Assembly (NCBI RefSeq): GCF_000467855.2
Contig: NZ_KI259221.1
Span: 124,108-188,107 of the forward strand
Direction: 5' to 3'
DNA from: Porphyromonas sp. oral taxon 278 str. W7784
GTDB lineage: Bacteria; Bacteroidota; Bacteroidia; Bacteroidales; Porphyromonadaceae
DNA length: 64,000 nucleotides
The notes below the pieces were generated by a model. It did not search any database. It worked only from the letters and a program-made list of their open reading frames with translations, and was not told the origin of the DNA. Both the position numbers and the translations under genes were made by a program. Every line of letters starts with the position of its first letter. The stretch's first letter is position 1. This document shows, piece by piece, positions 16,790-24,858 of this stretch.

Positions 16790-18574
16790 TTAGAGAGGAA
16801 GGGTCTTGGATCGTAGCCAGTCGGCTTCTTCTCTGGTGAGGAGGGGAGAGACGGTCTGGTAGACTCGCTCCTGGTAGGCATTGTACCAAGCGATCTCTTC
16901 CTGGGTGAGGAGCTCCTTCTTCACAAGGGCATTGTCCAGATAGCAGAGTGTCACGGTCTCGAAGCCGAAGAAGCGACCGAACTCAGTCTCTTCACGTAGC
17001 TCGGTGACGACGAGGTTCTCGATACGGATCCCGTATTCACCAGATCGGTAGAGCCCAGGCTCGTTACTCGTGATCATACCGAGCTCTAGGGGAGTGGGGT
17101 TGACCTCGGTGCGGATGTTCTGCGGCCCTTCGTGTACGTTGAGGAAGAAGCCGACACCATGCCCTGTCCCGTGGCCATAGTTGAGCCCAGACTGCCAGAG
17201 AGCATGACGAGCGAGGATGTCGAGCTGACTACCACGAGTTCCTTCGAGGTACTGTACGAGGGCAAGCTGGATATGCCCCTTCAGCACGAGGGTATAGTCC
17301 GTGCGGAGCTTGTCGGATGGTGCACTCAGAGAGATGGTGCGTGTGATGTCCGTCGTACCATCCAGATACTGGCCACCGCTGTCGAGGAGAAGAACTCCCT
17401 CACCACGGACGGTAGCGGAGGTCTCAGGATGTGCGCTGTAGTGGACGATGGCACCATTGCCTAGGTAGCCACAGATCGTGCCGAAGCTATCCCCGTAGAA
17501 GAGCTTATCCTTCGCTCTGAACTCATTGAGTCGGATGCCCAGCTCGTACTCAGTGAAGGTCTCACCACGGCCTAGTGCCTCCTCGAGCCACTTGAAGAAG
17601 CGGGTCAGTGCCACAGCATCACGAGCCATCACCTTGCGGAGATTAGCAAGCTCAGTGGCGTTCTTGATCGACTTGAGGTGGGTGAGGACAGACACCCCCT
17701 CGATCTTGCGACAGTGTGCGGGGATGAGCGAATATATGTGGTAGGTGATACGCTTGGTGTCGACGAGTAGGCGGACATCAGCACCCAGAGAGGCTACGAA
17801 GCTATCCAGATCGGTGTAGTCCTTGATCGTCACTCCATTCTTTACGAGATAGGCCCTTACTTCATCGGGGACCTTCTCTGGACGAACGAAGATCACAGCC
17901 TCCTTCTCCCCGATGTAACCGAAGGCGACGGCTACGGGGTTGAAGAGGACATCATTACCACGGACATTGAAGACCCAGGCGAGCTCATCGATCATCGTGA
18001 TGATGGTTGCGTTAGCCCCTTGGGCGTGGAGCTCGGCACGTACCGACTCGATGCGTTCAGCAGCACTTGCTCCTGCGTACTCCTCTGGATGGAGGAAGAG
18101 GGGCTTCGTGGGGAGCTCTGGACGATCAGCCCATACCTTCTCGAGGAGATCTTGGCTGAGGCGATACTCGATACCGTAGTTGGCGAGCTTGCGCTGGGTA
18201 TCATCTGCCTCGGCGAAGGATAGGCATAGGCCGTCTGCTCCGACGACAGATCCTGCGGGGAGCTCTTGCGCTAGGAAAGCTTCGATAGAAGGCACGCCGG
18301 GGATCCCCATCTTGAAGAGCTCGAAGGTCGAGCCCTCGAGCTGCTCTGCAGCCTGGAGGAAGTAGCGTGAGTCGGTCCATAGCCCAGCACGGTCGAGGGT
18401 GATGACAGCCGTCCCAGCCGAGCCGAGGAAGCCACTGATCCATTTTCGACCCTGCCATCTGAGTGGGGTGTACTCACTGAGGTGGGCGTCCGATGAGGTG
18501 ATGATGTAGGCCGAGAGACCATTGGCCTTCATCTCTTGGCGTAGGAGTGCCAAGCGTTCTTTGATTGTAGACAT
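16790..18574 (-). CDS. pepP: Xaa-Pro aminopeptidase, three-domain M24 type
   Basis: A 594-residue cytoplasmic metallopeptidase that removes N-terminal residues preceding proline. Two creatinase-like N-terminal domains precede the pita-bread domain. The metal ligands lie in LLDSGGQYLDGTTDITRT (Asp, Asp), HGTGHGVGFFLNVHEGP (His) and ITSNEPGLYRSGEYGIRIEN (Glu), with the last Glu following. The length matches the eukaryote-like aminopeptidase P1 class common in Bacteroidota. It follows the DUF4301 gene by 32 bases and ends at the shared terminator at 16727. A second, shorter M24 peptidase lies at 22081. Confidence 0.93.
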   Translation of the reverse strand: MSTIKERLALLRQEMKANGLSAYIITSSDAHLSEYTPLRWQGRKWISGFLGSAGTAVITLDRAGLWTDSRYFLQAAEQLEGSTFELFKMGIPGVPSIEAFLAQELPAGSVVGADGLCLSFAEADDTQRKLANYGIEYRLSQDLLEKVWADRPELPTKPLFLHPEEYAGASAAERIESVRAELHAQGANATIITMIDELAWVFNVRGNDVLFNPVAVAFGYIGEKEAVIFVRPEKVPDEVRAYLVKNGVTIKDYTDLDSFVASLGADVRLLVDTKRITYHIYSLIPAHCRKIEGVSVLTHLKSIKNATELANLRKVMARDAVALTRFFKWLEEALGRGETFTEYELGIRLNEFRAKDKLFYGDSFGTICGYLGNGAIVHYSAHPETSATVRGEGVLLLDSGGQYLDGTTDITRTISLSAPSDKLRTDYTLVLKGHIQLALVQYLEGTRGSQLDILARHALWQSGLNYGHGTGHGVGFFLNVHEGPQNIRTEVNPTPLELGMITSNEPGLYRSGEYGIRIENLVVTELREETEFGRFFGFETVTLCYLDNALVKKELLTQEEIAWYNAYQERVYQTVSPLLTREEADWLRSKTLPL

Positions 18575-18606
18575 AGATATTGATGTTTGTGATGATAGTC
18601 TGAGTC

Positions 18607-20151
18607 CTATGCGGGATTCTGGTGCTCTGTGCGAAGGAGGTCGTTGACTTCCTTCACCGGATTGAAGGTATCTAGAGGCACTTCGACGAAGGCCGTATTC
18701 CAGTCATGCATAGCGCCGTTCCACAGCCCAGGGAGCTCGAGGGCTAGGAGTTCCCGCCCATTGAGGCTCTTCTGCGAGACGAAGGCGGTCTTGGGGTTGA
18801 CGTACTGCGTGAGGTCGAAGTTCTGCCCTCGGTAGTCTCGTATCGAGCAGACGAGGTCTACGGGGTTGAAGTAGCCTCCAGCCTCGAAGAAGGCTCTCTG
18901 GCTCTCCTCCTTCATGTTGATCTGGGAGCTCTCTAGGATCTGTAGCGAGCTACTGCCATCGATCTCTCGGATGATGAAGGGACCTCCGCCGGGCTCACCC
19001 ACATTGCGCACCATCCCGCAGACACGTATGGGACGGTTAAGCTTGGCCTGTATCCAGGTGATCGCACTGCTGTCCTCCTTGTTGAGATCCTTGGGGATCG
19101 TGATCGAGAGCTGATCGTGTAGGAAGGTGAGGATCTCCTCGATCTGTGCGTGAGAGGGCTTCCCCTTGTCTAGGAGGCGGAGGTAACCAAAGATCTGGTT
19201 GCGTAGGGCTATGAGTACCCCGCCGAGAAACTTCTTGTACATCACCGTAGAGCCCTTGTAGGGGTCGGGGACGACATTGTCAATGTTCTTGATGAAGACG
19301 ACATCTGCCGGGAGCTTGCCTAGATTGTGAATCAAGGCGCCGTGCCCCCCAGGACGGAAGAGAAGGTGTCCCTCATTGGTGCGGAAGAGCTCTCCATCAG
19401 GGCGAAGAGCTAGGGTATCTGTCGAGGCGAGCTGTTCACTGAAGCTGATATCATAGCGCACCCCATAGTGATCCTCATAGCTGGGCTGTAGGGCAGTGAC
19501 GAGTGCCTCAAACTCCTTGCGGTGCTCGGGTGAGACGGTGAAGTGTAGGCGTACATCTCCCTCTCGATCCTTAGCGTAGAGAGCCCCCTCGACGAGATGC
19601 TCCTCGGCAGAGGTGCGAGCTCCCTCCTTGTAGTTATGGAAGAGGAGTAGAGCCTTAGGCTTACTTCCATAGCCAAGTCCTTTGGGTAGGAGGAGGTTCT
19701 CCACGATCGCCTTGTACTCACCGGCGGCGATGAGCTTAGGGATGCTCTTCCAGTTATTGCGCAGGCAGGCCTCGTTCAGTCGCTCATAGAAGGCAAACTG
19801 ACTGATCTTGCTGAAGAAGAGCTCTTCGGCAGGCTTCTCAGGCGCCGTATAGGGAGCATCGAGGAAGGCAAAGAGCATCTTGAACATGCGTGAGGCAGCA
19901 CCTGAGGCGGGTACCATCTTGTACACAGAGGCCTTGCCCGAGAGGAGATATTCCTCCCATAGGTCCATATAGCGTACCTCCTCGCTGTGCTCGACATGGA
20001 GGATCCCCTGCTCGAGCGATGCGGAGGCTAAGATCTCTAGATAGGGGAAGCCCCGTCTGATCTCCTCGACCTGTTGGGTGGCTTCTTCGAGGCTGATCCC
20101 CCTCTCCTGTAGCTCGGAGAGATCCTCTGGGGTGAAAAGTTGGCTGTCCAT
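18607..20151 (-). CDS. DUF4301 family protein, nucleotidyltransferase-like motifs
   Basis: A 514-residue cytoplasmic protein matching the Bacteroidota family DUF4301 (IRRGFPYLEILASASLEQGI near the start is characteristic). The function is not established. I note PASGAASRMFK (81-91), which looks like the Gly-rich nucleotide-binding loop of sugar nucleotidyltransferases. RPGGHGALI (266-274) and FIKNIDNVVPD (286-296) resemble the GGHG and DN metal-site segments of UDP-sugar pyrophosphorylases. A nucleotidyltransferase role is my inference. It is upstream of pepP (32 bases). A two-unit remnant of the palindrome array lies in its 5' region, and TAACTTTA at 20237-20244 may be a weak -7 box. Confidence 0.85.
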   Translation of the reverse strand: MDSQLFTPEDLSELQERGISLEEATQQVEEIRRGFPYLEILASASLEQGILHVEHSEEVRYMDLWEEYLLSGKASVYKMVPASGAASRMFKMLFAFLDAPYTAPEKPAEELFFSKISQFAFYERLNEACLRNNWKSIPKLIAAGEYKAIVENLLLPKGLGYGSKPKALLLFHNYKEGARTSAEEHLVEGALYAKDREGDVRLHFTVSPEHRKEFEALVTALQPSYEDHYGVRYDISFSEQLASTDTLALRPDGELFRTNEGHLLFRPGGHGALIHNLGKLPADVVFIKNIDNVVPDPYKGSTVMYKKFLGGVLIALRNQIFGYLRLLDKGKPSHAQIEEILTFLHDQLSITIPKDLNKEDSSAITWIQAKLNRPIRVCGMVRNVGEPGGGPFIIREIDGSSSLQILESSQINMKEESQRAFFEAGGYFNPVDLVCSIRDYRGQNFDLTQYVNPKTAFVSQKSLNGRELLALELPGLWNGAMHDWNTAFVEVPLDTFNPVKEVNDLLRTEHQNPA

Positions 20152-20173
20152 AGGCTGTAGTATTTGTGAGCTA

Positions 20174-20210
20174 ACCCATTCTTAGGGCTGGGAGTAGCCC
20201 CATGATGGGC
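20174..20210. repeat. Two-unit remnant of the palindrome array (locus F)
   Basis: ACCCATTCTTAGGG (from 20174) and CCCCATGATGGGC (20197-20209) are spaced 22.5 bases centre to centre. This spacing and the spacer text resemble units 2 and 3 of the array at 287-370. It lies 23-60 bases upstream of the DUF4301 start. Confidence 0.4.
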
Positions 20211-20326
20211 GGGCTACACCTAGCGAATGATCCCCGTAAAGTTAGTCAATCCTCGAGGTTTATCCTAGCTCTTGGAGAGATTTTTCTACCTAGGTCTACA
20301 GTGATAGAGCCTGCTCCATAAAAGGG

Positions 20327-20364
20327 CTCCTCATCCCCTAAGCACTAGGCTAGAGGATGAGGAG
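20327..20364 (-). terminator. Hairpin after the HU-like gene
   Basis: CTCCTCATCC pairs with GGATGAGGAG (10 bp) with an 18-base loop. On the minus strand the sequence after it is only weakly T-rich. Confidence 0.5.
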
Positions 20365-20390
20365 TAGCTAGAAGGGGTGAGGGGAAGAGC

Positions 20391-20888
20391 TTAGGCTCCT
20401 ACATGGCCCGATTCGCCACCTCCAGAGGGAGGATTGCCACCGCCTTCGCCCTTGGGCTTACTAGGCTTCTTAGCCTTCTTCTTAGAGCTTGGGTGATGCT
20501 CCTCCTTCTCGACCTCGTAGCTCAGCTCCTTGGTGATACTCCAGAGCTTCTGCTTGGGGTAGAAGCGGATACTTGCATGCTGGATGGTGTCGGCGGATAC
20601 CGCTGCGAAGTTGTCCATCATCTTACCCGAGGCAGTAGCCTTGAAGCTCCCTAGGTCGGCCAGATCGATGGAGCGCCCAGCCTTGAGCTCTACACGGACG
20701 ATGTCGTGCAGGGCGATGACGGCGGCTCGGAGGTCAGCACGGGAGATGCCGGTACTGCTGGTGATACGTCCTTCGACTTCATCCCAGGTAGTGTGCGGAT
20801 GTTCTTCCTGGATCGCATAGTAGACGGTCTGTCCCTTACGCTTGCCAAGGTAAAGCTTACGCTTGGCGATCTTGAATTTCAGTGCCAT
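20391..20888 (-). CDS. HU-related histone-like DNA-binding protein with extended tail
   Basis: A 165-residue nucleoid protein. Residues 1-125 have the Bacteroidota HU-related fold (TIGR01201 type): an N-terminal KIAKRKLYLGKRKGQTVYYA strand region, the helix TTWDEVEGRITSSTGISRADLRAAVIALHDIV, and the RSIDLADLGSFKATASG motif that matches the HU DNA-binding signature. The tail starts with a Glu/His stretch, then SSKKKAKKPSKPKGE, and ends in a Gly-rich, Ser/Pro-containing segment. It probably bends or wraps DNA. It is monocistronic with a TACCTTTG promoter 70 bases upstream and a hairpin downstream. Confidence 0.9.
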   Translation of the reverse strand: MALKFKIAKRKLYLGKRKGQTVYYAIQEEHPHTTWDEVEGRITSSTGISRADLRAAVIALHDIVRVELKAGRSIDLADLGSFKATASGKMMDNFAAVSADTIQHASIRFYPKQKLWSITKELSYEVEKEEHHPSSKKKAKKPSKPKGEGGGNPPSGGGESGHVGA

Positions 20889-20956
20889 AGTAGATCACAA
20901 TAAAGAGTTAGAGTTAGTAAAGAATGGGAAGTGGCGCTCTTGCCTTTTCCCTGGGA

Positions 20957-20964
20957 CAAAGGTA
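20957..20964 (-). promoter_or_regulatory. Predicted -7 box of the HU-like gene
   Basis: TACCTTTG on the minus strand, about 70 bases upstream of the ATG. No canonical -33 box is visible. Confidence 0.5.
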
Positions 20965-21149
20965 GTGGGGTGATCTGGGGGCGGAGTCCTAAAAGTCCCG
21001 TTTGTGTCCTAATGTGTCGCTAATGGTCCTTAACTAAGGTGGAGGAGGGGTTGGAGGGATGATGGGGTGTGCTCGATTCTAGTGCTGGCAGGTGGGGGAG
21101 CTCTAGCGTACCATCTCCTCGTGCGTGTACCTATATAGATAGAATGGAG

Positions 21150-21192
21150 CGAGCCCGAGCCCTCTAGCTTAGGACTAGGGGACTCGGGCTCG
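21150..21192 (-). terminator. Terminator of the lepA-dnaB-coaD-SUI1 run
   Basis: CGAGCCCGAG pairs with CTCGGGCTCG, and after one mismatch the stem continues through CCTCTAG/CTAGGGG with one wobble. The result is a stem of about 17 pairs located 52 bases beyond the SUI1 stop. The T-run is weak. Confidence 0.6.
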
Positions 21193-21244
21193 AGTGGTGG
21201 TGGGATGTCCCAGGCTAGGATCTAGTCCGGGGGACGAAGGAGGC

Positions 21245-21577
21245 TTACCTGGCTTGGCGGTAGCCGAGGCTATGGAGGATGGAGAGGAGCTTGGGGCGCT
21301 GGTCGCCCTGGATGATGATCTCACCGTCCTTGGCAGAGCCACCCACGCCACAGCGCTGACGTAGGGTCTTGCCCAGAGCCTCTAGATCGGCCGTCGTCCC
21401 GACAAAGCCTGTGACGAGGGTGACCTCCTTACCTCCACGCTGCTTACGTGAGAGGGAGAGGCGGAGCTTCTGATGCTCGGGAGCGAGGGTAGGGAGCTCC
21501 TCCTCACTCTCTGTCGTGTACTCGTAGTCGGGGTTCGTGCTGTACAGCACGCCGAGGCGCTTCTTCCAGTCGGACAT
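21245..21577 (-). CDS. SUI1/eIF1-like translation initiation factor (YciH type)
   Basis: A 110-residue protein with the SUI1 fold in residues 40-110. The core reads KQRGGKEVTLVTGF, then LGKTLRQRCGVGGSAKDGEIIIQGDQ, the family signature. Bacterial YciH influences start-site fidelity and is not essential in E. coli. It is the last gene of a five-gene run, 3 bases after coaD. Confidence 0.9.
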   Translation of the reverse strand: MSDWKKRLGVLYSTNPDYEYTTESEEELPTLAPEHQKLRLSLSRKQRGGKEVTLVTGFVGTTADLEALGKTLRQRCGVGGSAKDGEIIIQGDQRPKLLSILHSLGYRQAR

Positions 21578-21580
21578 AGG

Positions 21581-22072
21581 CTAGGCTTGGGTGGTGGTGG
21601 AGTGAGGGCTACAGACCTCCAGAGAGAAGCCCTCGGGAAGGAAGGCAGAGACGTCTCCCCCATAGTGGAGGAGCTCACGTACTACGGTCGAACTGATGTG
21701 GGTAAATCGCTGGGAGGCGGGCAGGAGGACTGTCTCCATATCCGCTATATGGCGATTCAGGTCCGCCAGGGTACGCTCGTACTCCATGTCCGTGCTACTA
21801 CGCACGCCACGTAGGAGTGCCTGTACCTGGAGCTCCTGTGCTAGGGAGACCGTCAGCCCCGTGTAGGTGACGACCCGGACACGAGGCTCATGGGCGTAGA
21901 AGCGGGAGATCTGCTCCAGGCGCTCCTCGGCAGTGAAGAGGTTGCGCTTCGACTCATTTGTACCGATGGCGACGATGACCTCATCGAAGAGGTCGAGCCC
22001 TCGAGCTACGATGTCGGCATGCCCTCGGGTGAAGGGGTCAAAGGACCCAGCATAGAGTGCTATTCGCTTCAT
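21581..22072 (-). CDS. coaD: Pantetheine-phosphate adenylyltransferase
   Basis: It catalyses the penultimate step of coenzyme A synthesis, adenylating 4'-phosphopantetheine. The 163-residue length is standard. The N-terminus YAGSFDPFTRGHADIV contains the TxGH nucleotidyltransferase motif, and RGVRSSTDMEYE is the typical substrate-binding segment. ISSTVVREL near the end is the ISSTxxR motif. It sits 8 bases after the M24 peptidase gene and 3 bases before the SUI1 gene. Confidence 0.96.
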   Translation of the reverse strand: MKRIALYAGSFDPFTRGHADIVARGLDLFDEVIVAIGTNESKRNLFTAEERLEQISRFYAHEPRVRVVTYTGLTVSLAQELQVQALLRGVRSSTDMEYERTLADLNRHIADMETVLLPASQRFTHISSTVVRELLHYGGDVSAFLPEGFSLEVCSPHSTTTQA

Positions 22073-22080
22073 CGTCGTCC

Positions 22081-23247
22081 TTAGTGCTTGGAGAGGTCGA
22101 TGATCTCCTCGGGGGCAGGGGTGAGGTTCTCGATCCCTGTCTCAGTGACGAGATAGGTATTCTCTATCCCTACGGCTCCGATATGAGGGAGGACGAACTT
22201 AGGCTCGAAGGCTACGACCATTCCCAGCTGGAGCGTGTCCTTGCTTCGTCCCATGAGGACGGGGAGCTCATTGATCTGTAGTCCCAGCCCGTGACCGACG
22301 AACTGTGCCTGTAGCTCCGTACCCATGAAGTAGCTCTCAGCTCCAGCCTCTTTGACAGCGGCGAGGCAGTCATTATAGATACTGGCGCAGGAGGTGCCTG
22401 GACCTGCCTGCTGGATGATCTCACGATGCATCCGTCGGCTAAGCTCGTGCAGACGATAAGCCTCCTCGGGAAGCTCTCCGATCGAATAGGTGCGGGTCAT
22501 GTCGGAGCAATAGACACCGTAGTTCCCCGCCATGTCGATCATGACAGCCATCCCAGGGCGTAGGGGAGTGCCATTAGCCCCTAGGGGAAGGGCCTCTGAG
22601 CCAGCACCTCCTAGAGCGAAGTCATAGGGCGAAGGAGCGCCTGCATTATCTCCCGTGAGGAGGCTACCCATGAAGATCTCCATGGCCGAGCCGAAGCAAC
22701 GGAAGAGACCGATCGACCCTCTACGACGCATCTCCCGCTCGATCTCGATCTGTAGATCTCGGTCGGTCATCCCCTCACGATAGAGTGATGGGATCACGGC
22801 GTAGGTAGCGATATGATGCTGAGCACCCTCGCGTATCTGCTCGATCTCCAGCGGAGTCTTCACCATGCGAGCCTCACGTAGGAGGGCTGTGCCATTATGT
22901 AGTTCGGCTGTTGGGAAAAGCTTCTTCTGACGCTGGATGTCTCCATAGCTCTGCTCATCGAGCTCAAGCGCTACGGAGGCGATCTTAGCGGTATCGATGT
23001 AGTCGGTGAGTTGCTCTATCTTGCGGATGTGGTGCAGGGTATCTGTCTCGGGCTCCGTCTGAGGGCGACGCACGAAGAACTGGGCCTCTCCCGTCTGAGG
23101 GACGAAGATAAGTCCAGAGAAGACCTGCCCAGAGAGGTAGAGGAGGCCGACATTAGAGGCTATGACGAGGGCTTCTATCCCCTGTCGACTGAGGAGCTGC
23201 TGGAGCTTCTCTACACGGAGCTGATAGTCCGGATGGAGTGATCGCAT
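22081..23247 (-). CDS. M24-family Xaa-Pro peptidase, short form
   Basis: A 388-residue cytoplasmic metallopeptidase with one creatinase-like N-terminal domain and a C-terminal pita-bread domain. VMIDMAGNYGVYCSDMTRTYSIG supplies the two Asp ligands, FVGHGLGLQINELPVL the His, and FEPKFVLPHIGAVGIENTYLVT the Glu residues. It is closer to prolidase or PepQ/PepP-like enzymes than to the long pepP at 16790. It lies within the lepA-dnaB-coaD run (24-base gap after dnaB). Confidence 0.9.
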   Translation of the reverse strand: MRSLHPDYQLRVEKLQQLLSRQGIEALVIASNVGLLYLSGQVFSGLIFVPQTGEAQFFVRRPQTEPETDTLHHIRKIEQLTDYIDTAKIASVALELDEQSYGDIQRQKKLFPTAELHNGTALLREARMVKTPLEIEQIREGAQHHIATYAVIPSLYREGMTDRDLQIEIEREMRRRGSIGLFRCFGSAMEIFMGSLLTGDNAGAPSPYDFALGGAGSEALPLGANGTPLRPGMAVMIDMAGNYGVYCSDMTRTYSIGELPEEAYRLHELSRRMHREIIQQAGPGTSCASIYNDCLAAVKEAGAESYFMGTELQAQFVGHGLGLQINELPVLMGRSKDTLQLGMVVAFEPKFVLPHIGAVGIENTYLVTETGIENLTPAPEEIIDLSKH

Positions 23248-23271
23248 GGTGGTGATCAGATGGTATGAAAG

Positions 23272-24843
23272 TTAGAATGGGGGATCGTTACGCTGGATAG
23301 GGCCACTCAGCGGGTCGATCTGTTCGGTGGGGGAGGGTGCACCTGTGGGCTGAGGAGCTACCCCCTTAGCCGCTCTACCGAGGCGACCTCCACGAGGAGA
23401 CCCTTCCTCCTGAGTAAGCTGTGCAAGCTCTCCCTTAGGGGCAAAGCGGGCATAGTCTGCCTTGAAGGCAAGGCGCACATCTCCTACGGGCCCGTTACGA
23501 TGCTTGGCGATGATGAATTCGCCTACACCACGGAGGGATTCGCCCGACTCGGGGTCTACCGTGATCTTGTAGTACTCAGGGCGATGGATGAAGCATACGA
23601 TGTCGGCGTCCTGCTCGATAGCTCCCGACTCACGCAGGTCAGAGAGCTGAGGGCGCTTGCTATTAGCATCTCCGCCCTGCACACGATTCTCCACGCCACG
23701 GTTGAGCTGTGAGAGGGCGATGATGGGGATGTTGAGCTCCTTGGCGAGCATCTTAAGCGATCGGGAGATCGTACTGACCTCCTGCTCACGGTTGCCGAAG
23801 CTCATCCCGCTAGCATTCATCAGCTGCAGGTAGTCGATGATGATGATCTTGACCTGATGCTCACGCACCAGGCGTCGTGCCTTGGTACGAAGCTCGAAGA
23901 CCGAGAGGGAGGGCGTATCATTGATGTAGAGGGGAGCGCCCTCAAGCGTACCGATACGATTGTTGAGTCGTGTCCACTCCTCCTCACTGAGCCGTCCGCT
24001 CTTGATCTTCTGCCCATCGATCTCACAGACATTGGAGAGGAAGCGCTTGACGAGCTGGACGGCGCTCATTTCGAGGTTGAAGAGCGCTACGGGGATCCCA
24101 TGGTCTACGGCCATGTACTTAGCCATGGAGACGACGAAGGCCGTCTTACCCATAGCAGGGCGGGCAGCGATGATGATGAGGTCGGAGTTCTGCCAGCCCG
24201 AGGTCATCTGGTCGATGTCGGGGAAGCCCGTGGTGAGACCACTGATCCCCTCCTCACGGTTAGCTGCGACCTGCATCTCGTTGATCGCCCCCTTGACCAG
24301 CGGATTGATGGGTACGAAGTCTCGGGTAGAGTTCTGCTGGGCGATCTCGAAGAGTGAGCCCTCGGCCTGCTGGATCTGCTCTTGGATGTCGATGATATCA
24401 TCGTAGGCACCCTTGAGCGTGGTGGAGGCCATGCCGATGAGACGGCGACTGAGGGCCTTGTTGTACAGGATGTCTGCGTGTGCCTCTAGGCTACCCGTAG
24501 ACATGACCTTGGTCGTGAGCCCAGCGATGTACGAAGCATCACCTACCTCCTCGAGTACTCCCATGCGACGAAGCTCCTCGGTGACGGTGAGCATGTCGAT
24601 GGGCTGCTGTGCCATGGCCAGCGTGACCATGGCGGTATAGATCAGTTCATGCGCCTTGACGTAGAAGGTCTCAGGGCGGATCTTCTCGCTGACACGAGCA
24701 TAGGCGTCCTTCTCCAGCAGGATAGCACCGAGGACGGCCTCCTCGAAGTCCGGGGCTTGAGGGGGTATACGCCCATCGAGCTCCATAGGCACGACGGGCT
24801 GAGGCTTCTTAGGGCTTCGCTTGGTTTGCTTAGTGGTCGGCAT
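23272..24843 (-). CDS. dnaB: Replicative DNA helicase DnaB
   Basis: The hexameric helicase that unwinds DNA at the replication fork. The 523-residue protein has the N-terminal DnaB domain (about 25-130, PPQAPDFEEAVLGAILLEKDAY) and the RecA-like C-terminal domain. Walker A is ARPAMGKTAF, Walker B IIIIDYLQLM, and the DLRESGAIEQDADIV motif follows. No intein is present at the usual P-loop or other insertion sites. The last 45 residues are a Gly/Pro-rich tail. It is in a run with lepA upstream (15-base gap). Confidence 0.97.
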   Translation of the reverse strand: MPTTKQTKRSPKKPQPVVPMELDGRIPPQAPDFEEAVLGAILLEKDAYARVSEKIRPETFYVKAHELIYTAMVTLAMAQQPIDMLTVTEELRRMGVLEEVGDASYIAGLTTKVMSTGSLEAHADILYNKALSRRLIGMASTTLKGAYDDIIDIQEQIQQAEGSLFEIAQQNSTRDFVPINPLVKGAINEMQVAANREEGISGLTTGFPDIDQMTSGWQNSDLIIIAARPAMGKTAFVVSMAKYMAVDHGIPVALFNLEMSAVQLVKRFLSNVCEIDGQKIKSGRLSEEEWTRLNNRIGTLEGAPLYINDTPSLSVFELRTKARRLVREHQVKIIIIDYLQLMNASGMSFGNREQEVSTISRSLKMLAKELNIPIIALSQLNRGVENRVQGGDANSKRPQLSDLRESGAIEQDADIVCFIHRPEYYKITVDPESGESLRGVGEFIIAKHRNGPVGDVRLAFKADYARFAPKGELAQLTQEEGSPRGGRLGRAAKGVAPQPTGAPSPTEQIDPLSGPIQRNDPPF

Positions 24844-24858
24844 AGGGGACGGGGGATG

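Larger units (their letters stand above)
20889..21244. other. Intergenic region between HU-like and SUI1 genes
   Basis: 356 bases that hold the HU-gene promoter (20957-20964) and the terminator of the lepA run (21150-21192). The middle part, about 20970-21145, shows nothing I can name. Confidence 0.5.
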
